Below are positions 49,401-58,983 of a DNA stretch of 64,000 nucleotides, piece after piece. Position 1 is the first letter of the stretch; every line of letters begins with the position of its first letter. The translations under genes were made by a program, and so were the position numbers. This stretch comes from Herbaspirillum autotrophicum (GTDB lineage: Bacteria > Pseudomonadota > Gammaproteobacteria > Burkholderiales > Burkholderiaceae_D): positions 44,622 to 108,621 of the forward strand of contig NZ_LFLS01000022.1 of NCBI RefSeq assembly GCF_001189915.1. The letters are read 5' to 3'. The notes under the pieces were generated by a model. The model was given only the letters and a program-made list of their open reading frames with translations. It made no database searches and was not told where the DNA came from.

Positions 49401-50229
49401 GACCTGGGATCTGGCCGGACCGTACCCGGCGATCCTGACCGATGAAGTGGTCGGCGAAGCTGCCAGCAAAGTATTTGAAGAAGCGCAGGCGCTGCTCAAG
49501 AAAATCATCGATGGCCGCTGGCTGACCGCCAATGGCATCGTATCGTTGTTGCCGGCCAATACCGTGCATGATGACGATATCGAAATCTATACCGACGACA
49601 CTCGTACCAAGGTGGCACTGACGTATTACGGCGTGCGCCAGCAAACCGTCAAACCGGTGATCGATGGCGTGGCACGTCCGAATCAGTGCCTGTCCGACTT
49701 CATCGCGCCGAAGCAGTCAGGCATTGCTGACTATATCGGCATGTTTGCGGTGACCTCGGGGTTGGGGATTGAAAAATACGAGAAACGCTTTGAAGATGCG
49801 CATGACGATTATTCCTCGATCATGCTCAAGGCGTTGGCTGACCGGCTGGCCGAGGCATTTGCCGAATATCTGCATGAGCGGGTGCGCAAGGACCTGTGGG
49901 GTTATGCACCGCAGGAACAGCTCAGCAGCGCCGAACTGATCAAGGAAAAATACGTTGGAATTCGTCCGGCGGCAGGGTATCCTGCGTGCCCCGAACATAC
50001 TGTCAAGAAAGAAGCGTTCGAGGTGATGCAGTGCGACGAAATCGGCATGATGGTGACCGAGTCGTATGCCATGTTCCCTGGCGCATCGGTATCGGGCTTC
50101 TATTTTGCGCATCCGGAATCAAAGTACTTCGTGGTCGGCAAGATCGGCGACGATCAGGTCAGCGACATGGCCGAACGGCGTGGTGTGCCGAAGGAAGATG
50201 TGGAGCGTTGGCTGGCCCCGAATCTGTAA
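46486..50229 (+). CDS. metH: Cobalamin-dependent methionine synthase
   Basis: A 1247-residue four-module enzyme that methylates homocysteine using methyl-tetrahydrofolate. The homocysteine domain (about 1-340) has zinc ligands in GLNCALG and [10 protein letters not shown]. The folate domain (about 365-640) starts near [14 protein letters not shown]. The B12 module has [13 protein letters not shown] with the cobalt-binding His near 780. The C-terminal reactivation domain has [12 protein letters not shown] near 1165 for S-adenosylmethionine. Some Burkholderiales have it split in two; here it is one gene. The ATG at 46486 follows AGAG; an open frame extends to 46246 but carries no family sequence. 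Confidence 0.97.
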   Translation: MKPNDYCPAELLLRDLMSQRILILDGAMGTMIQQYKLTEEDYRGERFAGFSVPGKELFVKGNNELLSLTQPHIIQEIHEQYLAAGADLIETNTFGATGVAQDDYHMAHLVYEMNVQSARLARAACDKYSTPDKPRFVAGALGPTPKTASISPDVNDPAARNVSFDQLVTTYLEQTRALVEGGADVLLVETIFDTLNCKAALFALDTFFEESGKRLPIMISGTVTDASGRILSGQTVPAFWNSIRHARPLTVGLNCALGAALMRPYAEELSKIADTFVCIYPNAGLPNPMSDTGFDETPDVTSALLKEFAESGFVNVAGGCCGTTPPHIKAIAETVASIAPRKVPEGTHEMRLSGLEPFTINDQSLYVNVGERTNVTGSKAFARLILNEQYDEALAVARQQVENGAQIIDINMDEAMLDSVAAMTRFLNLIASEPDIARVPIMIDSSKWSVIEAGLKCVQGKSIVNSISMKEGEEKFLHEAKLCRRYGAAVIVMAFDEVGQADTFERKTEICERAYRLLVDKVGFPPEDIIFDPNIFAVATGIEEHNNYAVDFIEATRWIHQNLPYAKISGGVSNVSFSFRGNDPAREAIHTVFLYHAIKAGMTMGIVNAGMIGVYDDLPVELKERVEDVVLNRRPDATERMIDIAATLKAGDKKEEATLEWRGETVQKRLAHALVHGITQWIVEDTEEARQQLLRDGGRPIHVIEGPLMDGMNIVGDLFGQGKMFLPQVVKSARVMKQAVAHLIPFIEEEKRLHEQETGIASKPKGKIVIATVKGDVHDIGKNIVSVVLQCNNFEVVNMGVMVPCSQILAKAKEENADIIGLSGLITPSLEEMAYVAKEMQRDPYFSGLKMPLLIGGATTSRAHTAVKIAPNYDGPVVYVPDASRAVAVAQSLLTPEQKDQYVADINADYVRIREQHANKKAVPLVSIAAARDNKTALEFAPLKPKFIGRRVFKNVDLATLSNYIDWGPFFQTWDLAGPYPAILTDEVVGEAASKVFEEAQALLKKIIDGRWLTANGIVSLLPANTVHDDDIEIYTDDTRTKVALTYYGVRQQTVKPVIDGVARPNQCLSDFIAPKQSGIADYIGMFAVTSGLGIEKYEKRFEDAHDDYSSIMLKALADRLAEAFAEYLHERVRKDLWGYAPQEQLSSAELIKEKYVGIRPAAGYPACPEHTVKKEAFEVMQCDEIGMMVTESYAMFPGASVSGFYFAHPESKYFVVGKIGDDQVSDMAERRGVPKEDVERWLAPNL

Positions 50230-50282
50230 CACCGGAATTGCAAGACAATTGAATATCACCCTGATTTTTTTGGATTTTCACC

Positions 50283-50537
50283 ATGATCGATATTGCCGAC
50301 AATGTGACTCATATGTTGCCTGTAACAGGGCCGATGCGCCTGCGTTTTTCCGATGATGCCTGTGCTGATCTGACCCAGGATTTGCTCGGAGACTGGATCG
50401 TGACGCAAACCTGGATCGGTAAGCCACAGGCGCGTGGCGGCGGTCGCGTGACGATGGTCAGCGATCAGGATGCGGGTTTTCAGTTGCTGCAAAAAATCGC
50501 CAGGAAAAAAGAGAAAAGTGGTTATCGCCTGGTCTGA
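50283..50537 (+). CDS. Small WGR-domain-like protein
   Basis: An 84-residue protein. LRFSDDACADLTQDLLGDWIV and TQTWIGKPQARGGGRVTMV, followed by GFQLLQKIARKKEKSGYRLV, follow the WGR pattern (beta strands with a W-G/I-R-x-G-like turn, then a helix and GY). WGR domains occur in PARPs and in bacterial proteins and are thought to bind nucleic acid. The central WGR triplet is WIG here, so this is a tentative match. It starts 53 bases after metH and could be its co-transcribed neighbour. No partner is evident. Confidence 0.6.
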   Translation: MIDIADNVTHMLPVTGPMRLRFSDDACADLTQDLLGDWIVTQTWIGKPQARGGGRVTMVSDQDAGFQLLQKIARKKEKSGYRLV

Positions 50538-50763
50538 TCGTGGCCGCGCAATACGGCCGGCATCTGATTTTTCCCTCTGTCGTGCGGGCCGTTTGTTATC
50601 TGCAGTTTTCCTCTGATATATCCCCCTTTCTGATCGTCATGTTGGCTCGCCTGCACCTGCAGGCGTCTCGTGTTACGCTAACCGGCGTTGTCTGAACCGT
50701 GCTTGTCATGCTCGGCGATGACCAGCAACCATACAATAATTCAATGAGACGGAGACCTCGTCA

Positions 50764-52026
50764 GTGACAGCTTCACTTGGTGCGCAATCGCGCGCAGAAC
50801 CCGATTCCCGCTATGCCGTTATCCGCCTTCTCATCACCCTGGTATTGATGGTGGTGGGCGCCAGCGGCATGTATGTCGTGGCCGTTGTTTTGCCTGCGGT
50901 GCAAGCCGAATTCGGCATTGCGCGCGGCGAGGCCTCGATTCCTTATACGCTGACGATGATCGGCTTCGGTATCGGCGGCATGCTGATGGGCAAGCTGGCG
51001 GACCGCTTTGGCGTCATGGTGCCATTGCTGATCGGCGCCGTCAGTCTCGGTGCCGGGTTTGTGATTGCCGGACTGGCGCCGAATATTCTCACCTTCACGC
51101 TGGCACATGGTTTTCTGATCGGCTTGTGCGGCAGCTCGGCGACCTTCTCGCCGCTGATTGCCGATACCTCGTTGTGGTTTGTGCGCCGGCGTGGCATTGC
51201 GGTGGCCGTGTGCGCCAGCGGCAATTATCTGGGTGGTGCCATCTGGCCGCCGATTGTCCAGCATTTCGTGGAAACCGTCGGCTGGCGTCAGACCTATATT
51301 GGTCTGGGGATGTGCGGATTTCTGGTCATGGGTGGTCTGGCATTGCTGATGCGCCAGCGGCCGCCGGCCGTCACGGCGCATGTCAGCAATGGCAAGGTGC
51401 AAGCGTCACGGCTGCCATTCGGCCTGTCGTTGACCAAGGCGCAACTGTTGCTGTGTGTGGCCGGCGTCGCCTGCTGTGTGGCGATGGCCATGCCGCAGGT
51501 GCATATCGTTGCCTATTGCGGTGATCTCGGTTATGGCGCCGCGCGCGGGGCGCAGATGCTGTCGCTGATGCTGGCTTGCGGGATCGTCAGCCGGCTGGTT
51601 TCCGGTGTCATTTGCGACCGTATCGGCGGTTTGCGGACCTTGTTGCTGGGTTCGGTATTGCAAGGCGTGGCCTTGTTGTTGTTTTTACCGTTTGATGGTC
51701 TGGTATCGCTGTATGTGATTTCCGCACTGTTCGGCCTGTTTCAGGGCGGTATCGTGCCGTCCTATGCGATTATCGTGCGCGAGCATTTTCCCGCCGCCGA
51801 AGCCGGCAGCCGGGTTGGCTCGGTCATCATGTGCACCATGCTGGGCATGGCGCTCGGTGGCTGGATGTCGGGCAAGGTATTCGACATGACCGGCTCTTAT
51901 CACGCGGCCTTCATCAACGGAATTTTGTGGAACTTGCTCAACTTTGCCATCGTGATTTTCTTGCTGCGGCGCTCGGCGCGCAAGGAAAACGCCCCGGAAT
52001 CACCGGAAAAAGCGATTGCTGTTTGA
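50764..52026 (+). CDS. MFS transporter
   Basis: A 420-residue major facilitator with twelve predicted helices. The loop 2-3 signature GMLMGKLADRFGVMVPLLIG lies near 80, and its repeat SRLVSGVICDRIGGLRTLLLG lies near 280. RRGIAVAVCASGNYLGGAIWPP resembles the OFA/monocarboxylate subgroup. The substrate cannot be inferred. Start is GTG at 50764 behind GGAGACC. No metabolic gene cluster adjoins to hint at a ligand. Confidence 0.9.
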   Translation: MTASLGAQSRAEPDSRYAVIRLLITLVLMVVGASGMYVVAVVLPAVQAEFGIARGEASIPYTLTMIGFGIGGMLMGKLADRFGVMVPLLIGAVSLGAGFVIAGLAPNILTFTLAHGFLIGLCGSSATFSPLIADTSLWFVRRRGIAVAVCASGNYLGGAIWPPIVQHFVETVGWRQTYIGLGMCGFLVMGGLALLMRQRPPAVTAHVSNGKVQASRLPFGLSLTKAQLLLCVAGVACCVAMAMPQVHIVAYCGDLGYGAARGAQMLSLMLACGIVSRLVSGVICDRIGGLRTLLLGSVLQGVALLLFLPFDGLVSLYVISALFGLFQGGIVPSYAIIVREHFPAAEAGSRVGSVIMCTMLGMALGGWMSGKVFDMTGSYHAAFINGILWNLLNFAIVIFLLRRSARKENAPESPEKAIAV

Positions 52027-52116
52027 TTTGAGGGCGCGAGTGGATTACGCTACGGCTGAGTCCGGTAGCATCTGCAGCTGATCCGGCCGATTCCTCACGC
52101 GCCGGATAGCTGACAA

Positions 52117-52797
52117 ATGCTGATTATTTTCCTCAAAGCGGTACTGCTGATCCCGATCACCTTGTTGCCCATCCTGAATCCGCTGGGAATCGCACCGGTA
52201 TTTGCCAATTTGCTCGGCAATGTCAGTCGTCAGGTGGAAAATCGGGTAGCACGCCAGGTGGCCATCAATTGCTGGTTCATGCTGGTCGGTGCGATCTTCA
52301 TCGGCTCCCATGTGCTGGCGTTCTTCGGCATTTCATTGCCGATTGTGCGGGTTGGCGGCGGCATTCTGGTGGCGATTTCCGGCTGGCGTCTGCTCAGTGA
52401 CTCGGGGCAGGACGCATCGATCCCGACCCAGGTCGCCAAATCCTATGACGAGTTATCCGACGACGAATTCAAGGCCCGCAGTTTTTATCCGATCAGTTTC
52501 CCCTTGACGGTGGGGCCGGGCGCGATTGCCGCCTCCATCACGCTCGGTGCAAATACGCCGGCACGGCTGGTGGATTGGGTCATGTCGATTGGCAGTGCGG
52601 CGCTGGGATCGGCGCTGACCGCGTTTGCGATTTACCTGTCGTATCGGTCGGCCAATAAATTCGTGGCCTTGCTGGGCCGGCTCGGGGCCATGGTGGTGCT
52701 GCGGCTGTCGGCCTTCATTTTGTTGTGCATCGGGATCCAGATTTTCTGGTCGGGCCTGACTGCATTGCTGGCGGAAAGCGGTATGTTGGCGACCTGA
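52117..52797 (+). CDS. MarC-family integral membrane protein
   Basis: A 226-residue protein with about six membrane helices. ITLLPILNPLGIAPVFANL and FGISLPIVRVGGGILVAISGW are MarC-type, and FYPISFPLTVGPGAIAASITLG is the second-half repeat. MarC proteins were once linked to multiple antibiotic resistance, but that role is not supported for E. coli MarC. Function here is unknown. Its end is six bases from the convergent LON-domain gene. Confidence 0.9.
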   Translation: MLIIFLKAVLLIPITLLPILNPLGIAPVFANLLGNVSRQVENRVARQVAINCWFMLVGAIFIGSHVLAFFGISLPIVRVGGGILVAISGWRLLSDSGQDASIPTQVAKSYDELSDDEFKARSFYPISFPLTVGPGAIAASITLGANTPARLVDWVMSIGSAALGSALTAFAIYLSYRSANKFVALLGRLGAMVVLRLSAFILLCIGIQIFWSGLTALLAESGMLAT

Positions 52798-52802
52798 ACG
52801 GA

Positions 52803-53444
52803 TCAAATCAGATTGCGCTGTTCCAGCATGTCTTGAATCAGCTCCAGTCGCAGTACCGGATTGTCGAGTGCCAGCAAATCCTGTTTTTGCCGGATGGCCA
52901 TCGGCAGCAACTCGCTCCAGCGGTTGGCGACCCAGCCGCAATCATTGAGGCGATAGGGCGCGGCAATCGGAATTTCGCTGTCCGGAATATCCTGATTGCG
53001 CAAGGTCGACAGCAGATTCGCCAGTGCATTGACGGTATTTTGCAGTTCGTCCGGCACCGCTACCGACAGATCGTCGGCCAGCGTTGCCACGCTGGCCATC
53101 CACAGACCGTGTTTCATTTGCTCGCTGGAGACAATGCGAAAGCGGCTGGCGCCGCTGCAGGCTACTTTCAGCAAGCCATTGATCGGCGCTGACCATTCAT
53201 TGATGTTGGCAAGGGTGCCGACCGCGGCGAAGGTTTCGGTATGACCCGGCTTGCGCACTTCACTGCCGGCGGTCAAGGCGACCACCCCGAACATGCTGCC
53301 GTTATCGATGCAGCGCTGGATCATGTCGAGATAGCGTACTTCGAAAATCTGCAACGGCAGACTGCCATCCGGAAACAGCACGGTACCGAGCGGAAACAGC
53401 GGTATCGACAGCAAGTCGGAAACGGGCCCGGTCAGGGATGGCAT
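52803..53444 (-). CDS. LON peptidase substrate-binding domain protein
   Basis: A 213-residue protein consisting only of a Lon N-terminal-like domain. LLSIPLFPLGTVLFPDGSLPLQIFE at the N-terminus (given in part: PLFPLGTVLFPDG) and RYLDMIQRCIDNGSMFGVV are diagnostic. There is no ATPase or protease part. Such stand-alone domains are widespread and their role is unproven. GAGGAG lies upstream of the ATG. It is on the same strand as spoVR, 35 bases downstream of it, and could belong to the stress operon. Confidence 0.9.
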   Translation of the reverse strand: MPSLTGPVSDLLSIPLFPLGTVLFPDGSLPLQIFEVRYLDMIQRCIDNGSMFGVVALTAGSEVRKPGHTETFAAVGTLANINEWSAPINGLLKVACSGASRFRIVSSEQMKHGLWMASVATLADDLSVAVPDELQNTVNALANLLSTLRNQDIPDSEIPIAAPYRLNDCGWVANRWSELLPMAIRQKQDLLALDNPVLRLELIQDMLEQRNLI

Positions 53445-53479
53445 GTGCAGGTACTCCTCAGGTCAGCGGCAGATCGGGA

Positions 53480-55015
53480 TTACGAACGCAGCACGTAGCG
53501 GTTCTCGCTGATGCATTCGTAACGCTGCACAATATAGCCGTTGTCATCCACACTTTCCAGATAAACGTCGAACTGCCACAGGCGCGCCATGTGCCGCAAC
53601 ACCTCGTTGGTACTGTCGCCGAGCGAGCGGCCGTCGCTGCGGAAATGGCGCAGCGTCAGGCTGCGATTGCCACGGGTATTGACCGACCACACCTGAATAT
53701 TCGGTTCGCGGTGATTGATATCGTATTGCCGCGACAGCGCCTGACGTACGTATTGATAACCGCTGTCGTTATGGATTGCGGACACTTCCAGTTCGCTGCG
53801 GCTTTCATCATCGAGAACAGCAAACATGCGCATGTCGCGCATCATTTTCGGCGACAGATATTGCGCCACGAAGCTTTCGTCCTTGAAGTTGCGCATCACG
53901 TATTGCATAGTGTCCAGCCAGTTGCTGCCGGCCATGTCGGGGAACCAGGCGCGATCTTCATCGGTCGGGTGTTCGCAGATGCGACGAATGTCGCTCATCA
54001 TCGAAAAACCGAGGGCGTAAGGATTGATGCCGTTGTAATACGGTTTGCTGATCGGCGGCTGGAACACCACATTGCTGTGCGAGTGCAGGAACTGCATCAT
54101 GAAGCCATCAGTGAGCTTGCCTTGATCGTACAGCGTATTGAGCAGCGTGTAGTGCCAGAAGGTAGCCCAGCCTTCATTCATCACCTGGGTTTGCCGCTGC
54201 GGATAAAAATACTGGCCGATCTTGCGCACGATACGAATCACTTCGCGCTCCCACGGCTCCAGCAGCGGGGCATTCTTTTCAGCGAAATAAAGCAGATTTT
54301 CCTGCGGTTCGGGCGGATAGCGTTCCTCGCTCTGGGTGGCCGCAGTTTCTTTTTTCGCCGGCAGCGTGCGCCACAACTCATTGATTTGCGACTGCATGTA
54401 TTGCTCGCGCTCGTGGGCCTTGGCCTGCTCCTGCGCCAGCGATTTGCGTTGCGGCCGTTTATAGCGATCAACGCCGTAGCTCATCAGGGCATGGCAGGAA
54501 TCGAGCAATTCTTCAACACGGTCAAAGCCGTGACGTTCTTCACATTCGGCAATGTAACTCTTGGCATACACCAGGTAGTCGACAATGGCGCTGGCGTCAG
54601 TCCACAACTGGAACAGGTAATTGCCCTTGAAAAACGAATTGTGACCATAGGCGGCATGGGCGATCACCAGCGCCTGCATGGTCATCGTGTTTTCTTCCAT
54701 CAGATACGCGATGCAGGGATTGGAGTTGATCACGATTTCGTAAGCCAGTCCCATCTGACCGCGTTTGTAATCGCGCTCGGTGGCCAGAAAATGTTTGCCG
54801 AACGACCAGTGCCGGTAATTCACCGGCATGCCGGAAGAGGCGTAGGCATCCATCATTTGTTCGGCGGTAATGATTTCCAGCTGAATCGGATAAATATCCA
54901 GCTGGTAGCCTTCCGCCACGCGGGCGATTTCGGTGTTGTAGCGTTCGATCAGCTCGAAGCTCCAGTCCGACGGGCAGGGCAGCGGATCATGTCGGATGTT
55001 CATGCGGGTATTCAT
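53480..55015 (-). CDS. SpoVR-family protein (YcgB-like)
   Basis: A 511-residue cytoplasmic protein of the SpoVR/YcgB family. YPIQLEIITAEQMMDAYASS and INSNPCIAYLMEENTMTMQ near 70-95 are conserved. NEGWATFWHYTLLNTLYDQG near 300 and PYYNGINPYALGFSMM near 345 are further signatures. Its start overlaps the YeaH stop by four bases (ATGA), so the two are translationally coupled. In E. coli the homologue YcgB is a stationary-phase gene; biochemical function is unknown. Confidence 0.93.
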   Translation of the reverse strand: MNTRMNIRHDPLPCPSDWSFELIERYNTEIARVAEGYQLDIYPIQLEIITAEQMMDAYASSGMPVNYRHWSFGKHFLATERDYKRGQMGLAYEIVINSNPCIAYLMEENTMTMQALVIAHAAYGHNSFFKGNYLFQLWTDASAIVDYLVYAKSYIAECEERHGFDRVEELLDSCHALMSYGVDRYKRPQRKSLAQEQAKAHEREQYMQSQINELWRTLPAKKETAATQSEERYPPEPQENLLYFAEKNAPLLEPWEREVIRIVRKIGQYFYPQRQTQVMNEGWATFWHYTLLNTLYDQGKLTDGFMMQFLHSHSNVVFQPPISKPYYNGINPYALGFSMMSDIRRICEHPTDEDRAWFPDMAGSNWLDTMQYVMRNFKDESFVAQYLSPKMMRDMRMFAVLDDESRSELEVSAIHNDSGYQYVRQALSRQYDINHREPNIQVWSVNTRGNRSLTLRHFRSDGRSLGDSTNEVLRHMARLWQFDVYLESVDDNGYIVQRYECISENRYVLRS

Positions 55016-56277
55016 GTGTTCACCTGTTTCTCAAACAATTCCCGGAATACAGGATAGATTTCGGCCGCCGACTGCACCTTCTTCATCGCGAAGTGCGGAT
55101 GGCCTGATAACAGCTGAGCGTATTCCGTCCACAGATTCTGCTCCGGCTCGGCCACCTGGATGTAGGCGAAATAGCGCGACAGCGGCAAGATGCTCTGTTC
55201 CAGAATGGCGCGGCATTTGGGCGAGTCGTCATTCCAGTTGTCACCATCCGAAGCCTGGGCGCCGTAGATATTCCATTCGTTGGAGGGATAACGTTCTTCG
55301 ATGATCTTCTGCATCAGTTCCAGCGCGCTGGAAACCACCGTGCCGCCGCTTTCCTGTGAGTGGAAAAAAGTTTCTTCATCGACTTCATCCGCCCGTGTGT
55401 GGTGGCGGATGAAAACCACTTCAATATGTTCGTAGTTGCGGGTCAGGAACAGATAGAGCAGGATGAAAAAGCGCTTCGACAAATCCTTGCGTTGCTCATC
55501 CATCGACCCTGATACGTCCATCACGCAAAACATCACGGCACGGCTCGATGGTTGCGGCTGCCGGATGCGGTTGACGTAGCGCAGGTCAAACGGATCAATG
55601 AATGGAATGCGCCAGATGCGGCCTTTGAGATGATGAATCTCATCTTCCAGTTCGCGGATTTCCCGCAGCCGCTCATTCGGATCGCGATTCAGTTCGATCA
55701 GTTCCGCTTCCAGTTCCCGCAGCCTGGCCACCAGCGGCGAGCCGAGTGCGATACGGCGTCCCAGCGAACTGCGCAGCGAACGCACGATATCGATATTGTT
55801 GGGAGAACCATCGACCGAATAGCCGGCGCGCATGTTCTTCCAGTTGGGAATGCTCATCAGATTGGTTTGAATCAGACGCGGCAATTCCAGATCTTCGAAG
55901 AAGTACTGCATGAATTCTTCGCGCGTGAGCTGAAACACGAAATCGTCGGTGCCTTCGCCGTCATTGCTGGCGCTGCTGCCACCGCCGCCGGAGCCGCCGC
56001 TGTTGCGCGGGATGCGGTCGCCTTGCAGATAATCTTCATTGCCGGGATGGACCGCCTCGCGCCGGCCGCCGCGGCCATGATGAAATGCCGGCTCCGAAAT
56101 ATCCTTGCGCGGAATGCTGATGCTCTTGGCGTTTTCGATTTCCTTGATGCTGCGGTCGCGTACCGCCTCGGTAACGGAACGACGGATATCGCTGCGGAAG
56201 CGCCGCAAGAAGCGCTCCCGATTGGCGATGCTTTTATTTTTGCCAGCCAGCCTACGGTCGATTATCTGATGCAGCAC
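55012..56277 (-). CDS. YeaH/YhbH-family protein (DUF444)
   Basis: A 421-residue protein starting with GTG at 56277 behind AGGAGAACGGACT. IDRRLAGKNKSIANRERFLRR is the family N-terminus; a Gly-rich acidic stretch lies near 95-110. MFCVMDVSGSMDEQRKDLSK near 258 is a MIDAS-like metal site of von Willebrand A folds. It sits between prkA and spoVR, the conserved trio. In E. coli YeaG and YeaH act together in sustained nitrogen starvation. Molecular activity is unknown. Confidence 0.94.
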   Translation of the reverse strand: MLHQIIDRRLAGKNKSIANRERFLRRFRSDIRRSVTEAVRDRSIKEIENAKSISIPRKDISEPAFHHGRGGRREAVHPGNEDYLQGDRIPRNSGGSGGGGSSASNDGEGTDDFVFQLTREEFMQYFFEDLELPRLIQTNLMSIPNWKNMRAGYSVDGSPNNIDIVRSLRSSLGRRIALGSPLVARLRELEAELIELNRDPNERLREIRELEDEIHHLKGRIWRIPFIDPFDLRYVNRIRQPQPSSRAVMFCVMDVSGSMDEQRKDLSKRFFILLYLFLTRNYEHIEVVFIRHHTRADEVDEETFFHSQESGGTVVSSALELMQKIIEERYPSNEWNIYGAQASDGDNWNDDSPKCRAILEQSILPLSRYFAYIQVAEPEQNLWTEYAQLLSGHPHFAMKKVQSAAEIYPVFRELFEKQVNT

Positions 56278-56358
56278 AGTCCGTTCTCCTGCTGGTGATA
56301 CGCCGGGAGGGCTGCCTGTGAGGCGTTGTTATTGGCAGCCCGTTCAGTCGTACCGGTC

Positions 56359-58281
56359 TCAAGAAGACTTGCGTACGCGCAAATACCATTCGCACAGCAG
56401 GCGTACCTGCTTCGGCGTATAGCCTTTACTCACCATGCGATTGACGAAGTCCTCGTGTTTTTGCATCTCCTCGGTGGAACCCTTGGCATTGAAGGAAATG
56501 ACCGGCAACAGATCCTCGGTATTCGAGAACATCTTCTTCTCGATCACCACGCGCAATTTTTCGTAGCTGGTCCACAACGGATTCTTGCCGCCGTTGTTGA
56601 CGCGTGCGCGCAGCACAAAATTGACGATCTCGTTGCGGAAGTCCTTGGGGTTGCTGATGCCGGCCGGCTTTTCGATCTTTTCCAGTTCGGCATTCAGGGC
56701 GGCCCGGTCAAAGCTCTCGCCGGTGTCGTGGTCGCGGAATTCCTGATCCTGTATCCAGAAATCGGCATACGTGACATAACGGTCGAATACGTTTTGCCCG
56801 TATTCCGAATACGACTCCAGATACGCGGTCTGGATTTCCTTGCCGATGAATTCGGCGTAACGGGTGGCCAGCGTATCCTTGACGAACGACAGATATTTTT
56901 GTTCTTGTTCGGGTGGGAATTGCTCGCGCTCGATCTGCTGTTCCAGTACATACATCAGATGGACCGGGTTGGCGGCCAGTTCGGTCGAGTCGAAGTTGAA
57001 TACGCGCGACAGTATCTTGAATGCGAAGCGGGTCGAAATGCCCGTCATGCCTTCATCGACGCCGGCATAGTCGCGGTATTCCTGATACGACTTGGCCTTG
57101 GGATCGGTGTCTTTGAGGTTTTCGCCGTCATACACCTGCATCTTGGAAATCAGGCTGGAGTTTTCGGGTTCGCCGAGGCGGGTCAGTACTGAGAACTGGG
57201 CCATCATCTTCAAGGTACCCGGAGCGCAAGTGGCCTTGGTCAGCGAGGAGGAGCGGATCAGCTTTTCGTAAATCTTGATCTCTTCCGATACGCGCAGGCA
57301 ATACGGCACCTTGACGATATAGATCCGGTCCAGCAGCGCTTCATTGTTCTTGTTGTTGCGGAAGGCTTTCCATTCCGATTCGTTGGAGTGGGCCAGGATG
57401 ACGCCGTCGAACGGAATCGCGCCGAACCCTTCGGTGCCTTTGAAATTGCCTTCCTGCGTTGCGGTCAGCAGCGGATGCAAGACCTTGATCGGGGCCTTGA
57501 ACATTTCGACAAATTCCAGCAAGCCCTGATTCGACAGGCACAGGCCGCCGGAGTAGCTATAGGCATCGGCGTCGTCCTGCGAGTATTGTTCCAGCTTGCG
57601 GATATCGACCTTGCCGACCAGGGTCGAAATATCCTGATTGTTTTCGTCGCCCGGCTCGGTCTTGGAAATGGCGATTTGCCGCAAGATCGACGGATAACGT
57701 TTGACGACGCGGAACTGGCGGATATCGCCGTTGAATTCATGCAGCCGCTTGACGGCCCACGGACTCAGTATCGATTTCAGGAAGCGGCGCGGAATACCGA
57801 ATTGCTCTTCGAGTATCTGTCCGTCTTCTTCATAATCGAACAAACCGAGTGGCGATTCATTGACCGGCGAACCTTTGATGGAATAGAACGGCACGCGCTC
57901 CATCAATTGTTTGAGGCGTTCGGCAATCGATGATTTACCGCCGCCGACCGGACCGAGCAGATACAGGATCTGTTTCTTTTCTTCCAGGCCTTGTGCGGCA
58001 TGGCGGAAATAAGCGACCACTTGTTCGATCACTTCTTCGGCGCCGTAGAATTCCTTGAAGGCGGGATAAACCTTGATGACTTTATTGGCAAACAGGCGGG
58101 ACAGTCGCGGATCTTCCCGGGTATCGAGTTTCTCCGGTTCCCCGATCGCCATCAGCATGCGTTCTGCCGCCGATGCATAGACGGCGGGATCGTTCTTGCA
58201 AAGCTCCAGATACTCTTCAAGCGAAAATTCTTCTTCTCTGGTTTTGTCGAAGCGACTCGCAAAGCTGCTGTAGATATCCAT
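56359..58281 (-). CDS. prkA: PrkA-type serine protein kinase (YeaG-like)
   Basis: A 640-residue protein. The N-terminal AAA+ module has Walker A LGPVGGGKSSIAERL near 112, and the C-terminal half is the PrkA kinase-like domain with VNFVLRARVNNGGKNPLW near 565. An unusually good Shine-Dalgarno, GGAGGTGAT, precedes the ATG by four bases. It leads the prkA-yeaH-spoVR operon. Homologues in E. coli and B. subtilis act in stationary phase, starvation or sporulation control, and the AAA+ part may have protease activity in B. subtilis. Regulation here is not visible; I found no clear sigma-54 box upstream. Confidence 0.94.
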   Translation of the reverse strand: MDIYSSFASRFDKTREEEFSLEEYLELCKNDPAVYASAAERMLMAIGEPEKLDTREDPRLSRLFANKVIKVYPAFKEFYGAEEVIEQVVAYFRHAAQGLEEKKQILYLLGPVGGGKSSIAERLKQLMERVPFYSIKGSPVNESPLGLFDYEEDGQILEEQFGIPRRFLKSILSPWAVKRLHEFNGDIRQFRVVKRYPSILRQIAISKTEPGDENNQDISTLVGKVDIRKLEQYSQDDADAYSYSGGLCLSNQGLLEFVEMFKAPIKVLHPLLTATQEGNFKGTEGFGAIPFDGVILAHSNESEWKAFRNNKNNEALLDRIYIVKVPYCLRVSEEIKIYEKLIRSSSLTKATCAPGTLKMMAQFSVLTRLGEPENSSLISKMQVYDGENLKDTDPKAKSYQEYRDYAGVDEGMTGISTRFAFKILSRVFNFDSTELAANPVHLMYVLEQQIEREQFPPEQEQKYLSFVKDTLATRYAEFIGKEIQTAYLESYSEYGQNVFDRYVTYADFWIQDQEFRDHDTGESFDRAALNAELEKIEKPAGISNPKDFRNEIVNFVLRARVNNGGKNPLWTSYEKLRVVIEKKMFSNTEDLLPVISFNAKGSTEEMQKHEDFVNRMVSKGYTPKQVRLLCEWYLRVRKSS

Positions 58282-58983
58282 ATCACCTCCGTAACTTCAA
58301 TAAGACGACCAATTGAATACGTGCGTTTCGGGACTACCAACTGCGTTTCCATCAAGCATACGCCGATGAATCAAATTTTGCTGAACCGTGAAAATTTTTT
58401 CTTTCAAAAATCTGCTGTGAAAAATCGTTGCAATCACGCTTGATTTTGCACGCGAAAGCCGGATCCGGCAGGTTCCTGATGATGTGCTTTCAATGCGCGA
58501 ATGCAGTGCTCGGTTGACGTCCGGTCTGATTGTTGATGACGCCGCTTGACATTGATCAATGCAAAATTGTTGTTGTGAGGTAAGTATTGATCTGCGCATT
58601 TGCTGTGACCCATTTGCAACGCCGGCAACGCGGTATCGGCATTTATTTAGTTGTTGCATTGATATTTATTTCGGGCAATATCTCGAATGAAGCGGGCCCG
58701 AAGGCAGGCGGCCAGATCGGATCGGACGGGGTAGTCCGGCAGGCTCCGGGCAAGATAAGTCATTGACAAGCAAGTGAAAAATGCAGTCTAATTCAGGGTT
58801 CACCATCCGTTGAATTGCGCGAGCGCTGCAACCTGGGGGCTTCGGCTCCTGAAAACGTCTTGAAGTAAGACGTCGCATGAGAGCAAAGCACATACAGCCA
58901 AGGCATGCAGCCGCGGCGATATCAGGCGCGGGCAACGGAGTTTCGGTGGTTCCGATTTATTTTTGCTGATTAGCGAGTCCATA
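58282..58983. other. 702-base intergenic region between prkA and rpmH
   Basis: The region separates divergent prkA and rpmH. It holds the likely rpmH promoter (58763-58792) and presumably the prkA promoter. I see no perfect TTATNCACA box, no RNA gene, and no open frame with a convincing start. In many relatives dnaA or oriC occupies the equivalent place beside rpmH; neither is here. Confidence 0.65.
58763..58792 (+). promoter_or_regulatory. Probable rpmH promoter
   Basis: A perfect TTGACA (58763-58768), an 18-base spacer, and TCTAAT (58787-58792, 5/6 to TATAAT). It lies about 190 bases before rpmH, leaving a long leader, which is common for this operon. Confidence 0.6.

Noticed and set aside
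53438..55057. Plus-strand open frame of 539 residues
   Set aside because: Antisense to spoVR, which has clear family motifs.
58282..58600. Sigma-54 promoter for prkA, as suggested by nitrogen control of the E. coli operon
   Set aside because: No TGGCAC-N5-TTGC arrangement was found on the minus strand in the upstream region.
58282..58983. Origin of replication next to rpmH
   Set aside because: No perfect TTATNCACA box and no dnaA in this stretch.
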